From an uncultured Stomatobaculum sp. (lineage in GTDB: Bacteria; Bacillota; Clostridia; Lachnospirales; Lachnospiraceae): 64,000 bases of DNA. The notes beneath the pieces were generated by a model. The model was not told the DNA's origin. It did not search any database and saw only the letters and a program-made list of their open reading frames with translations. Positions 41,220 through 49,152 of the stretch are shown here, piece by piece (the first letter of the stretch is position 1; every line of letters starts with the position of its first letter). The position numbers were made by a program, and so were the translations under genes. The stretch lies in contig NZ_CALEYG010000015.1 of assembly GCF_937924975.1 (NCBI RefSeq), forward strand, positions 58,542 to 122,541, given 5' to 3'.

Positions 41220-42277
41220 GATGTATTTCCTCCGCATATTTTTCGTATCGTGTCATAAATCCAATCCGTGGCGGCACCGGCTTCTTTCAGACAGCTTTGC
41301 TTTTCATCTTCGGAGAGCTTTTCGGAAAGTGTTTGTATGATGTCCGGTGTCACATTGGACTTTTCGAGTGTTTTCAGAGCCTGAATTACTAAAATTGTCA
41401 TATAAGAAAGGCCTGTTATTTCCCTGTTTGTCCTATGCTTAAACTCCAGCTTTGCGGAGCTCCACGCATAGGTTTTATAGGGCCCGTCACTGGTGTAAGA
41501 CCAGACCGCAGGTACCTGTGTGGAAAGCCCCAACAGATTGAGGGCGGTATTCCCGCACGGCGCAATGCTCCAGTGATAATTTCGCGCCAATGCCCGGGCT
41601 ACAGTATTCGGATCGGGCGCAACATATTCGCGGAGCAGATTACTGTACTTCGGCTTCTCGTAGACGCCACGCAGGATTCTTCGAATGGTGCCGGAGCGGT
41701 AAAGGCGTTGTAATCCTTGGTGAATGGTTGCGGTATCCGCAATGTCCGCAAAATCAGAGGAAACAAACACAGTGCCACTTTCAGCGGAGAGGATACGTGC
41801 CCGCATTTTCCGCATAGGTGTATGCGCATGGTCGCTCATTAAATCGCGGACATAGTGGGCGCCCATCATAGATTTGCTGATTTCCTTGAATTCAAGTTTT
41901 ATAGAATCCCACACAAAGGTTTTATGGGGACCGCTGCTCAAGTAAGACTTGACAGTGATTTCTTGCGAAGAACAATTGCTGTTTGTAGGCGGCAAATCAC
42001 TGCAAGGCGTGATGCTCCAGCAGTATTTCCGCGCCAGAGCATATGCCACGGCATCCGGATTCGCTGCAGCACAGTTATCGGATGGCTCACCGGAGATCTG
42101 TTTTTCGTAGACTCCTCGTAAAATTCTTCGGAGGATGCCCGTACGGTGAAGGCGCTGTAAACCTTGACGTATGCTTGCGGAGTCCGCAATGTCCGAGAAG
42201 TCAGAGGCAACAAAAACCGAACCTTCTTCGGCGGCAAGGACTCGCGCGCGTATTTCCCGCATGTATCCGTTATCCAA
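41216..42277 (-). CDS. abiEi: DUF6088/AbiEi-type antitoxin, tandem duplicated and fused
   Basis: The usual protein is about 200 aa with an N-terminal winged helix and a C-terminal antitoxin domain. Here one 353-aa frame holds two copies. Copy 1 (about 6-150) has the helix-turn-helix core VFVASDFSDIADSASIRQGL and RRILRGVYEK but lacks the C-terminal part. Copy 2 (155-353) is complete (VFVSSDFADIADTATIHQGL, RRILRGVYEKPKY, then the C-terminal helices). About two thirds of the first 53 residues agree between copies. The TTG at 42277 has AAAGGAAA before it; an ATG at 42262 is also possible. No ribosome binding site precedes Met155, so the copies are fused. Confidence 0.78.
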   Translation of the reverse strand: MDNGYMREIRARVLAAEEGSVFVASDFSDIADSASIRQGLQRLHRTGILRRILRGVYEKQISGEPSDNCAAANPDAVAYALARKYCWSITPCSDLPPTNSNCSSQEITVKSYLSSGPHKTFVWDSIKLEFKEISKSMMGAHYVRDLMSDHAHTPMRKMRARILSAESGTVFVSSDFADIADTATIHQGLQRLYRSGTIRRILRGVYEKPKYSNLLREYVAPDPNTVARALARNYHWSIAPCGNTALNLLGLSTQVPAVWSYTSDGPYKTYAWSSAKLEFKHRTNREITGLSYMTILVIQALKTLEKSNVTPDIIQTLSEKLSEDEKQSCLKEAGAATDWIYDTIRKICGGNTS

Positions 42278-42290
42278 AGCGGTTTCCTTT

Positions 42291-42307
42291 CATGGATGTC
42301 ACTTCAT
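42291..42307. repeat. Operator-like inverted repeat, promoter-distal copy
   Basis: CATGGATGTCACTTCAT matches the reverse complement of 42346-42362 at 14 of 17 positions. It lies downstream of the antitoxin -10, near the start of transcription. Confidence 0.55.
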
Positions 42308-42317
42308 TTCACAAAAA

Positions 42318-42346
42318 AATATATAATATTCATGACAAAAACGCAA
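42318..42346 (-). promoter_or_regulatory. Promoter of the AbiE antitoxin gene
   Basis: On the minus strand TTGCGT (42346-42341) and TATATT (42323-42318) are 17 bp apart and bracketed by the two inverted repeats. Confidence 0.6.
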
Positions 42347-42362
42347 TGATGTGACATGAATG
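42346..42362. repeat. Operator-like inverted repeat, promoter-proximal copy
   Basis: ATGATGTGACATGAATG is the inverted partner of 42291-42307 and abuts the antitoxin -35. AbiEi proteins are known to repress their own promoter by binding paired inverted repeats, which fits this layout. Confidence 0.55.
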
Positions 42363-42390
42363 CATTTCCGCGCCCTTTTCGCTTCCCCGC

Positions 42391-42419
42391 TTGCCATACC
42401 ACGCAAAGCATAGTAAAAT
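42391..42419 (+). promoter_or_regulatory. Promoter of typA
   Basis: TTGCCA (42391-42396) and TAAAAT (42414-42419) are 17 bp apart, about 50 nt before the typA ATG. Confidence 0.75.
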
Positions 42420-42469
42420 ATAACATTGCGTTTTGATTTGCTCAGGCAGAAAGAGAGAGGAATTTTTCA

Positions 42470-44308
42470 ATGAGAAGTACGAGAACGGATGTGAGAAACG
42501 TCGCAATCATCGCCCACGTTGACCACGGCAAGACGACGCTCGTGGACCAGTTGTTGCGGCAGAGCGGCGTGTTCCGCGCCAATCAGGAGGTTGTGGATCG
42601 CGTCATGGATTCCAACGATATTGAGAGAGAGCGCGGCATCACGATTCTCTCCAAGAATACGGCGGTAAACTATGACGGCGTCAAGATCAACATCATCGAC
42701 ACCCCGGGACACGCAGATTTCGGCGGCGAGGTGGAGCGCGTCTTAAAGATGGTGAACGGCGTGGTCCTCGTGGTCGATGCCTTCGAGGGCACCATGCCGC
42801 AGACCCGCTTTGTGTTAAAGAAGGCGCTGGAGCTCTCGCTCGATGTCGTCGTCTGTGTGAACAAGTGTGACCGCCCGGAGGCGCGTCCGGACGAGGTTGT
42901 GGACGAGGTGCTGGAGCTCCTCATGGATCTCGACGCGACGGACCAGCAGCTCGAGTGCCCGTTTATCTTTGCGTCGGCGCGCGGCGGCTGGGCAAGAACT
43001 TCGATGGACAGCGACAATGCGGATATGAAGCCGCTGTTTGAAGCCATCATCAACCACATTCCGGCACCGGAGGGCGATCCGGAGGCACCGACCCAGATTC
43101 TGATCAGCACAATCGACTACAACGAGTATGTGGGCCGCATCGGCGTGGGCAAGGTAGATAACGGTTCGATTCGCGTGAACCAGGAAGTTGCGCTGGTGAA
43201 CCACCACGAGCCGGATACGCTGCGCCGCGTGAAAATCGGCAAGCTCTATGAGTACGAGGGCTTGAACCGCGTTGAAGTGAAGGAAGCGGAGTTCGGCTCG
43301 ATTGTCGCAATCTCCGGCATCTCCGACCTGCATATCGGCGACACCATCACGAGCCCCGAGTCCCCGGAGTCAATTCCGTTCCAGAAGATTTCCGAGCCGA
43401 CCATCTCGATGAATTTCATGGTCAACGACAGCCCGCTCGCCGGCCAGGAGGGTCAGTACATTACATCCCGCCACTTGCGCGACCGTCTGTTCCGCGAGCT
43501 GAATACCGATGTCTCGCTCCGCGTCGAAGAACTCACGCCGGACTGCTTCAAGGTAAGCGGCCGCGGTGAGTTGCACCTCTCGGTCTTAATCGAGAACATG
43601 CGCCGCGAGGGCTTTGAGTTCGCAGTCTCGAAGGCAGAGGTCATCTATCACTTTGACGAGCGCGACAAGAAACTGGAGCCGATGGAGATTGCCTTTGTCG
43701 ATGTGCCGGACGAGTTTACCGGTGCGGTCATCCAGAAGCTGACCTCGAGAAAGGGCGAACTGATCGGCATGACGCCGATTCACGGCAACTTTACGCGCCT
43801 TGAGTTCAATATCCCGTCGCGCGGCCTGATCGGATACCGCGGCGAGTTCCTGACCGACACGAAGGGCAACGGTATCCTGAACACTGAGTTCGAGGGCTAC
43901 GGTCCTTATAAGGGCGATATGTTCTACCGGAAGACCGGTTCTATCATCGCCTACGAGAGCGGTGAGGCGGTTGCCTACGGACTCTTCCAAGCGCAGGAGA
44001 GAGGACAGCTCTTCATCGGCGCCGGTGTCAAGGTCTATGCCGGCATGGTCATCGGCCAGAGCGGCAAGTCCGAGGATGTCGAGGTCAATGTCTGCAAGAC
44101 GAAGAAACTCACCAACACCCGTGCTTCCGGCTCGGACGATGCCCTGAAGCTCGTCACGCCGAAGGTCATGAGTCTTGAGCAGTGCCTCGAGTTCATCGAC
44201 ACCGATGAGCTCCTTGAGGTCACGCCGGAGAACCTCCGCATCCGGAAGAAAATTCTGGATCCGACGCTCCGGAAGCGCGCTATGATTAAGCAGAAGCAGA
44301 ATTCGTAA
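42470..44308 (+). CDS. typA: Translational GTPase TypA/BipA
   Basis: TypA is a ribosome-binding GTPase linked to 50S assembly and stress or cold growth. The 612-aa protein has G1 AHVDHGKTT (15-23), the switch region RERGITI, G3 DTPGHADF, G4 NKCD and G5-like SAR, then EF-G-like domains II, III and V and the TypA-specific C-terminal domain (GEAVAYGLFQAQERGQLFIGAG). AGAGAGGAA lies upstream. The gene has its own promoter and a strong terminator. Confidence 0.97.
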   Translation: MRSTRTDVRNVAIIAHVDHGKTTLVDQLLRQSGVFRANQEVVDRVMDSNDIERERGITILSKNTAVNYDGVKINIIDTPGHADFGGEVERVLKMVNGVVLVVDAFEGTMPQTRFVLKKALELSLDVVVCVNKCDRPEARPDEVVDEVLELLMDLDATDQQLECPFIFASARGGWARTSMDSDNADMKPLFEAIINHIPAPEGDPEAPTQILISTIDYNEYVGRIGVGKVDNGSIRVNQEVALVNHHEPDTLRRVKIGKLYEYEGLNRVEVKEAEFGSIVAISGISDLHIGDTITSPESPESIPFQKISEPTISMNFMVNDSPLAGQEGQYITSRHLRDRLFRELNTDVSLRVEELTPDCFKVSGRGELHLSVLIENMRREGFEFAVSKAEVIYHFDERDKKLEPMEIAFVDVPDEFTGAVIQKLTSRKGELIGMTPIHGNFTRLEFNIPSRGLIGYRGEFLTDTKGNGILNTEFEGYGPYKGDMFYRKTGSIIAYESGEAVAYGLFQAQERGQLFIGAGVKVYAGMVIGQSGKSEDVEVNVCKTKKLTNTRASGSDDALKLVTPKVMSLEQCLEFIDTDELLEVTPENLRIRKKILDPTLRKRAMIKQKQNS

Positions 44309-44313
44309 GATAG

Positions 44314-44347
44314 AAAAAGGCAGCGGCCGTGAGGCCGCTGCCTTTTT
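44314..44347 (+). terminator. Terminator of typA
   Basis: A perfect 15-bp stem (44314-44328 with 44333-44347), loop GTGA, ends in TTTTT. Confidence 0.93.
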
Positions 44348-44382
44348 GCTACTGTAGAGCTAACGCTGGGATCGAGAGATGG

Positions 44383-44411
44383 TGGAAAGCCTATCAACTC
44401 ACGCGTATAAT
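44383..44411 (+). promoter_or_regulatory. Promoter of the GNAT gene
   Basis: TGGAAA (44383-44388) and TATAAT (44406-44411) are 17 bp apart. Confidence 0.55.
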
Positions 44412-44487
44412 GATGATACAATTGTTGAAATTCAGATTTATTAACATCTACCTTTGTAGAGCGGTAGATGATTATGGAGAGAGACAA

Positions 44488-44958
44488 ATGAATAAGGTTT
44501 CCTTAAAGCCTGCTTTTAAGGATGATCTGCAAACCATATGGGAAATGCAGATCAGTGCTTTTTCGGATTTACTGGATAAATATCAAGATTATGGGATGAG
44601 TCCCGGAGCTGAGAGCTTGGAGAAAATCTCTGCACGATATGAGCAGCCGGGGACGGTTTATTATTTCGTTGTTGTCGAGAATGAAAATGTCGGTGTTATT
44701 CGGGTTGTCGACAAGAAAGATCATAGCAGAAAACGAATATCCCCGATTTGGATTATGCCTGCGCATAGAAACAAGGGATATGCCCAAGCAGCAATAAGCG
44801 CAGCGGAACAAATACATGGTAGTCATCACTGGTGCCTGGATACAATATTACAGGAGGCCGGCAACCTGCATCTTTACGAAAAGCTGGGGTACCATCGAAC
44901 CGGAAGAATTGAAAAAGTCAATGAACAGATGGACATTGTTTTCTACGAGAAAGATTAA
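44488..44958 (+). CDS. GNAT-family N-acetyltransferase
   Basis: The 156-aa protein begins with the GNAT-style LKPAFKDDLQTIWEMQISAF and has the acetyl-CoA-binding motif A around IWIMPAHRNKGYAQAAISAA (R-x-K-G-Y-A), followed by NLHLYEKLGYHRTGR, the usual motif B. The substrate is unknown; it could be a small amine or an antibiotic. The ATG at 44488 has GGAGAGAG upstream; the open frame to the left overlaps the typA terminator. The gene is markedly AT-rich for this window, suggesting transfer. Confidence 0.88.
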   Translation: MNKVSLKPAFKDDLQTIWEMQISAFSDLLDKYQDYGMSPGAESLEKISARYEQPGTVYYFVVVENENVGVIRVVDKKDHSRKRISPIWIMPAHRNKGYAQAAISAAEQIHGSHHWCLDTILQEAGNLHLYEKLGYHRTGRIEKVNEQMDIVFYEKD

Positions 44959-45054
44959 AAATCGGTTATACGAGAAAACAAACCGTCACCTTGTAAATCG
45001 GATGCTGCTCTATCGAAATCAAAGCAAGGTGGATGACACCGTGAATAATGCCAC

Positions 45055-45089
45055 AATTAACGCCGATGGCACTAAAAATGGCGTTAATT
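45055..45089. repeat. 10-bp inverted repeat downstream of the GNAT gene
   Basis: AATTAACGCC (45055-45064) and GGCGTTAATT (45080-45089) enclose 15 nt. There is no T run, so it is not a standard terminator. It could stabilise a 3' end or be an operator remnant. Confidence 0.5.
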
Positions 45090-45120
45090 CCCAAGTAACA
45101 AAAGAAACTCTAATGAAAGC

Positions 45121-45154
45121 AAGCGGGCCTCTCCTTCGGAGATGCCCGCTTTTC
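45121..45154. terminator. Terminator between the GNAT gene and pap
   Basis: AAGCGGGC (45121-45128) pairs with GCCCGCTT (45144-45151), with inner TCTCC/GGAGA and a T run after it. It lies between convergent genes. Confidence 0.8.
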
Positions 45155-45189
45155 TTATCTGTGCTGTGCTATCGTAGAAACTGTGCTGT

Positions 45190-46671
45190 TCACCCCTTTT
45201 CCTTAAGCCTCGCCTCAATCGCCTCGTTCACAATGCGGAGAGCCTGAATCCGCGCGAAGTACTTGTCGTTTCCGGCGAGTATGTGCCAGGGCGCTGTCTC
45301 GGTCGAGGTGTAGCGGAGCATATCGTTCACCGCGGTCTCGTAGAGCGCCCACTTTTCGCGGTTTCTCCAGTCCTCGGCGGTGATTTTCCACTGCTTCTCG
45401 GGCGTGCGCTCTCTGGCGCGGAAGCGCTTTAACTGTTCCTCCTTACTGATATGAATCCAGAATTTCACCAGCAGAGCGCCGCTTTGCTGCAGATAGGCCT
45501 CAAAGTCGTTGATTTCCCCGTAGGCGCGCCTCCAGTCCGCCTCGCTGCAGAAGCCCTCAATCCGCTCGACGAGGACGCGACCGTACCAGGTGCGGTCAAA
45601 AATCGCAATGTGACCGCTCTTCGGAAGCCGCTCGTAGAAGCGCCAGAGGAAGTGACGCTTTTTCTCTTCCGGTGTTGGACTCGCAATCGGGAGTGCCGCG
45701 TAGCCGCGGGCATCGAGCGGTGAGGAGAGACGCTTAATGCAGCCGCCCTTTCCCGCGGCGTCCCAGCCCTCAAAGCCGACAATCAGCGGGATGCGTCTGG
45801 TATAGAGAAGGTTCTGATTTTTGGCGAGCCGCGCGGTCTCTGCTTTCAGGCATTTTTTGTACTCCTCCCGCGTGAGCGTTTGACTTAAGTCGATGTCGGA
45901 GAGGCAGAGCGTTGCATCGGCGGTGTCCTCGTTCGGCAGCGTAATAGTCTGCGGCGGAGCGGGGCGGGTCAGCCGTTCGGAGATGGCATCGATCACGGTG
46001 CGGAATACCTGCGCGGTCGCGGCGCGGCGGTCCGTGCCGGAGACCAGGGTCCAGGGGGCTTCGGCGGTCGTGGTCTCGGCAAGCATGCGGTCAAAGGCGG
46101 CATAGTAGTCGTCGTAGTGCTTTACCTGCTTCCGGTCGGATTTCACGACGCGGAAGGCGGTCTCCGGGTTTTCTGCGAGTGCCTCGAGGCGGGCTTTCAT
46201 CTCCCGCTTTGAGATGTGGATGAAAAATTTGAGAATCAGATAGCCGTTGTCCGTGAGTGTTTTTTCGAAGCGGCGGATGTCGGCGAGCCGGGTTTCCACG
46301 GTGTGCGCGGGGAGTTTGTCCGCAATCGCACGGACCGAGACCTCCTGATACCAGGAGCGGTCCATGATCGAGAATTTGCCCGCCTCCGGAATGGTGTGCC
46401 AGTGGCGGCAGAGGTAAGGATAGCGCTGTTCGAGTTCGGTCGGCGGCTGGGTGTTCACGACGGTGAACCAGCGCGGATCGAGATTTTTGATGAGCTGCCC
46501 GATCATCTGCCCCTTGCCGGCGGCGGACCAGCCCTCAAAAATCAGAATGACCGGGAGATTTGCGGCGCGGAGCGGTGCATCCAGCGCGGCGAGTCTCGCT
46601 TTCAGGGCGGGCATCACAGCCTGATAATCCTCTTTCGCAAGTTTCTGTTTCAAATTCACCTGTTCGAGCAT
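45190..46671 (-). CDS. pap: Polyphosphate:AMP phosphotransferase (two PPK2 domains)
   Basis: PAP uses polyphosphate to convert AMP to ADP. The 493-aa protein has two PPK2 kinase domains in tandem, each with a Walker A loop: FEGWSAAGKG (45-54) and FEGWDAAGKGG (about 298-308), with later DRSWYQE and DRTWYGR elements and lid arginines. The double-domain form is the class that acts on AMP. The ATG at 46671 is preferred, with AAAGGAGG six to seven bases before it; an open frame continues upstream across the promoter. It is divergent from the dus gene. Confidence 0.93.
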   Translation of the reverse strand: MLEQVNLKQKLAKEDYQAVMPALKARLAALDAPLRAANLPVILIFEGWSAAGKGQMIGQLIKNLDPRWFTVVNTQPPTELEQRYPYLCRHWHTIPEAGKFSIMDRSWYQEVSVRAIADKLPAHTVETRLADIRRFEKTLTDNGYLILKFFIHISKREMKARLEALAENPETAFRVVKSDRKQVKHYDDYYAAFDRMLAETTTAEAPWTLVSGTDRRAATAQVFRTVIDAISERLTRPAPPQTITLPNEDTADATLCLSDIDLSQTLTREEYKKCLKAETARLAKNQNLLYTRRIPLIVGFEGWDAAGKGGCIKRLSSPLDARGYAALPIASPTPEEKKRHFLWRFYERLPKSGHIAIFDRTWYGRVLVERIEGFCSEADWRRAYGEINDFEAYLQQSGALLVKFWIHISKEEQLKRFRARERTPEKQWKITAEDWRNREKWALYETAVNDMLRYTSTETAPWHILAGNDKYFARIQALRIVNEAIEARLKEKG

Positions 46672-46696
46672 TGCAAGTTCCTCCTTTACTACAGGC

Positions 46697-46724
46697 AGTG
46701 TAGCACAGATTCCGGCGCTGTCCA
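46697..46724 (-). promoter_or_regulatory. Promoter of pap
   Basis: On the minus strand TGGACA (46724-46719) and TACACT (46702-46697) are 16 bp apart. Confidence 0.6.
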
Positions 46725-46729
46725 TCGGC

Positions 46730-46758
46730 TTGCGCGTTTTTCGTAACTCCGTTACAAT
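46730..46758 (+). promoter_or_regulatory. Promoter of the dihydrouridine synthase gene
   Basis: TTGCGC (46730-46735) and TACAAT (46753-46758) are 17 bp apart. It is back to back with the pap promoter. Confidence 0.65.
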
Positions 46759-46788
46759 GTGGGGCATATCATAAGAGGGAGTATCCGG

Positions 46789-47754
46789 ATGAAAGAAATC
46801 ATATTTTCGCTTGCGCCGATGGAGGGCATCACGGGCTATGTCTATCGGAATGCGCTCGCCGCGTGCTACGGCGGCGTTGCGCGGTTTTATTCGCCGTTTA
46901 TCTCGCCGGGACATGCGGGTGCCGGCATCACGAAGCGGGACCGGCGCGACATTTTGCCGGAGAACAATACAGGGTTACATCTGATTCCGCAGCTCTTAAC
47001 GAACAATGCGGAGGATTTTCTCTTTGCCGCGGAAATCCTGAGAGACTACGGCTACAAGGAACTCAATCTGAACCTCGGCTGTCCCTCGGGCACGGTCACG
47101 GCGAAGAAGAAGGGCTCGGGCTTTCTTACGGAGCTCCCGGCGCTCAGGCATTTTTTTGAAGAGGTATTTCGCAACTTACCTGCGGATACGAAGCTCGGCG
47201 TGAAGACGCGGCTCGGCGTCAAGGACCCGGCGGAGTTTCCGGCGATTCTCGAAATTTATAACGACTTTCCGCTCTCCGAGCTCATAGTCCACCCGCGGAT
47301 TCAGAAGGAGTTTTACCGGGGAACGGTTCACCTCGACATGTTTTCTCTGGCAGCGGAGGGGGCAAAGATGCCGCTCGGCTATAACGGCGATCTCATCGAC
47401 GAGGCGGATATTGACCGCATACGGGAGCGCTTTCCGTCGGTCTCCCACATTATGCTCGGGAGAGGACTTCTCCGGGATCCGATGCTCGCCGCGCGCTATC
47501 TGAGACGCCTGCGCGGTGAAGAAATGCCGCGCGAAGAGGAAGAGAAGCGGCAGCGCCGTGCTTTTCATGCGGCGCTCCTCGACGGCTACGGAAAGAGTTT
47601 CCTCTATGAAAATGCGACGCTCTGCCGCATGAAGGAGGTCTGGGACTATTTGGGACTTGCCTTTCCGGAACACGAGAGAGCGGTGCGGGAACTCAAAAAG
47701 AGTAAGACTCTCAGCGAATACGAAGTTCGGGCGGAGCAGCTGCTCACACTCTGA
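46789..47754 (+). CDS. dus: tRNA-dihydrouridine synthase family protein
   Basis: Dus enzymes reduce uridine in the D-loop of tRNA using FMN and NADPH. The 321-aa protein has LAPMEGITGYVYRNA, an FMN-barrel with NLNLGCPSGTVTAKKKGSGFL (catalytic Cys98), VKTRLGV, LIVHPRIQKEFYRG and the late phosphate loop IMLGRGLLRDP. This NLGCPSGTV variant is common among second Dus copies in Clostridia. GAGGGAG supports the ATG at 46789. Which uridine it modifies cannot be told. Confidence 0.93.
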   Translation: MKEIIFSLAPMEGITGYVYRNALAACYGGVARFYSPFISPGHAGAGITKRDRRDILPENNTGLHLIPQLLTNNAEDFLFAAEILRDYGYKELNLNLGCPSGTVTAKKKGSGFLTELPALRHFFEEVFRNLPADTKLGVKTRLGVKDPAEFPAILEIYNDFPLSELIVHPRIQKEFYRGTVHLDMFSLAAEGAKMPLGYNGDLIDEADIDRIRERFPSVSHIMLGRGLLRDPMLAARYLRRLRGEEMPREEEEKRQRRAFHAALLDGYGKSFLYENATLCRMKEVWDYLGLAFPEHERAVRELKKSKTLSEYEVRAEQLLTL

Positions 47755-47876
47755 GCGGGAAAGAGCGGAAATGCCGAATTCAAAAAGACTGTATTTCGAT
47801 AAGACTAAAAATCGAAACGATGAAACTCGAAAAGACGCGATCGAAACGGCATAAATTCGGATAACAAAGCAGATAC

Positions 47877-47915
47877 AAAAAATCCGCAGACAGTCGACTG
47901 TCTGCGGATTTTTTT
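47877..47915. terminator. Bidirectional terminator between dus and asnA
   Basis: A perfect palindrome centred at 47895/47896 with a run of A before and T after, between convergent genes. Confidence 0.93.
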
Positions 47916-47971
47916 GTCTTCCGTTGGCTTTGCATACGGATGCAGGCCCGAAAGGCAGCGGTCTTTGCGCG

Positions 47972-48979
47972 TTACAGCAGGGTGATGTTGTGGGCCGCGC
48001 AGGTCTCGATCATCTCCTCTGGCCATATGCTGGCCTGCACTTCGCCGATGTGCGCTCTGCCGAGTAAAAGCATGCAGAGACGGCTCTGGCCTATGCCGCC
48101 GCCGATGGTATAGGGCAGTTCGCCGTTTAAGAGCGCCTTATGGTAGGGGAGGGCGCGGCGGTTCTCGCAGTGCGTGAGCTTTAACTGTGCGTCAAGGCTC
48201 TCCGGCGAGACGCGGATACCCATGCTGGATAGCTCGAGCGCACACTGCAGAGGCTCAAACCAGAAGAGAATGTCGCCGTTTAAGTTCCAGTCGTCATAGT
48301 CCGGCGCGCGGAGGTCGTGGGGCTCGCCGTTAGAGAGCGCGCCGCCGATGCGCTCCACAAAGACAGCGCCGCACTCACGCGCAATCGCAGTTTCGCGCTC
48401 CTTCGGGGTGAGCGTCGGGTAGCGCTTCAGAAGCTCTTCTGCGTCGATGAAGGTGATTTCCCGCGGGAGGCGGTAGCAGGCATCCGGGTACTTGTACCAG
48501 ACCTCATGCTGCATGTGCTTGATAATCGTGAAGATGCGCTGCACGGTGTCCTCGAGCACTTCGATACTTCTGTCCTCTTTGCGAATCACGCGCTCCCAGT
48601 CCCACTGGTCCACATAGCAGGAGTGGAGGTTGTCCGGCTCTTCATCGCGGCGGATGGCGTTCATGTTTGTGTAGAGGCCCTCGCCCGGCTTGAAGCCGTA
48701 GCGCTTTAAGGCAAGGCGCTTCCACTTGGCGAGCGACTGCACCACTTCGATGTTCTCGCCCGGTAAAGAGAGCAGGTCAAAATTGACCGGGCGCTCCACG
48801 CCGTTTAGATTGTCGTTTAAGCCGCTTTTTTCGGTCACGAAGAGCGGTGCGGAGACGCGCTCCAGGTTCATCTGTTGACCGAACTCTTTCTGGAACAGGT
48901 CGCGGATAAATTTGATTGCCTCCTGGGTCTCACGGACCGAGAGCACGGGATCGTAGTGCTCCGGAATGACGAGTGCCAT
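47972..48979 (-). CDS. asnA: Aspartate-ammonia ligase (asparagine synthetase A)
   Basis: AsnA makes asparagine from aspartate, ammonia and ATP. The 335-aa class II synthetase-like protein starts MALVIPEHYDPVLSVRETQ and has APLFVTEKSGLNDNLNG, NMNAIRRDEEPDNLHSCYVDQWDWE, and the C-terminal GGGIGQSRLCMLLL motif. The ATG at 48979 follows GGAGG; the open frame runs 26 codons further into the promoter. Length fits the family. Its promoter carries an inverted repeat. Confidence 0.97.
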   Translation of the reverse strand: MALVIPEHYDPVLSVRETQEAIKFIRDLFQKEFGQQMNLERVSAPLFVTEKSGLNDNLNGVERPVNFDLLSLPGENIEVVQSLAKWKRLALKRYGFKPGEGLYTNMNAIRRDEEPDNLHSCYVDQWDWERVIRKEDRSIEVLEDTVQRIFTIIKHMQHEVWYKYPDACYRLPREITFIDAEELLKRYPTLTPKERETAIARECGAVFVERIGGALSNGEPHDLRAPDYDDWNLNGDILFWFEPLQCALELSSMGIRVSPESLDAQLKLTHCENRRALPYHKALLNGELPYTIGGGIGQSRLCMLLLGRAHIGEVQASIWPEEMIETCAAHNITLL

Positions 48980-49028
48980 ACCTTGCCTCCAATCTGAGAG
49001 AAACAACAACATGAAAAAATTTCGTATC

Positions 49029-49057
49029 AGCATAGCACTTTGCACTGCGGTGTGCAA
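49029..49057 (-). promoter_or_regulatory. Promoter of asnA with an overlapping inverted repeat
   Basis: On the minus strand TTGCAC (49057-49052) and TATGCT (49034-49029) are 17 bp apart. TTGCAC-N6-GTGCAA (49040-49057) forms a symmetric element that includes the -35, a likely operator. On the plus strand the same hairpin is followed by TTTTTT, so it could also stop transcription in that direction. Confidence 0.6.
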
Positions 49058-49076
49058 GGTTTTTTGTTGTCATAGC

Positions 49077-49105
49077 TTCTCAAAAGACGCTTCGAATGTT
49101 AAAAT
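49077..49105 (+). promoter_or_regulatory. Promoter of the L,D-transpeptidase gene
   Basis: TTCTCA (49077-49082) and TGT-extended TAAAAT (49100-49105) are 17 bp apart, about 47 nt before the ATG. Confidence 0.55.
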
Positions 49106-49152
49106 AGAGTATAAAATTTTTATGAAGACGGAGGGTCGGCAAGGGCAGAGAG

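Noticed and set aside
44816..45247. 143-codon frame over the GNAT end and terminator
   Set aside because: It is in another phase of the acetyltransferase gene and runs through a terminator and into pap.
47762..47860. Repeated TCGAAA-like words after the dus gene, as a possible CRISPR or iteron
   Set aside because: The copies are short, irregularly spaced and imperfect, with no spacer structure.
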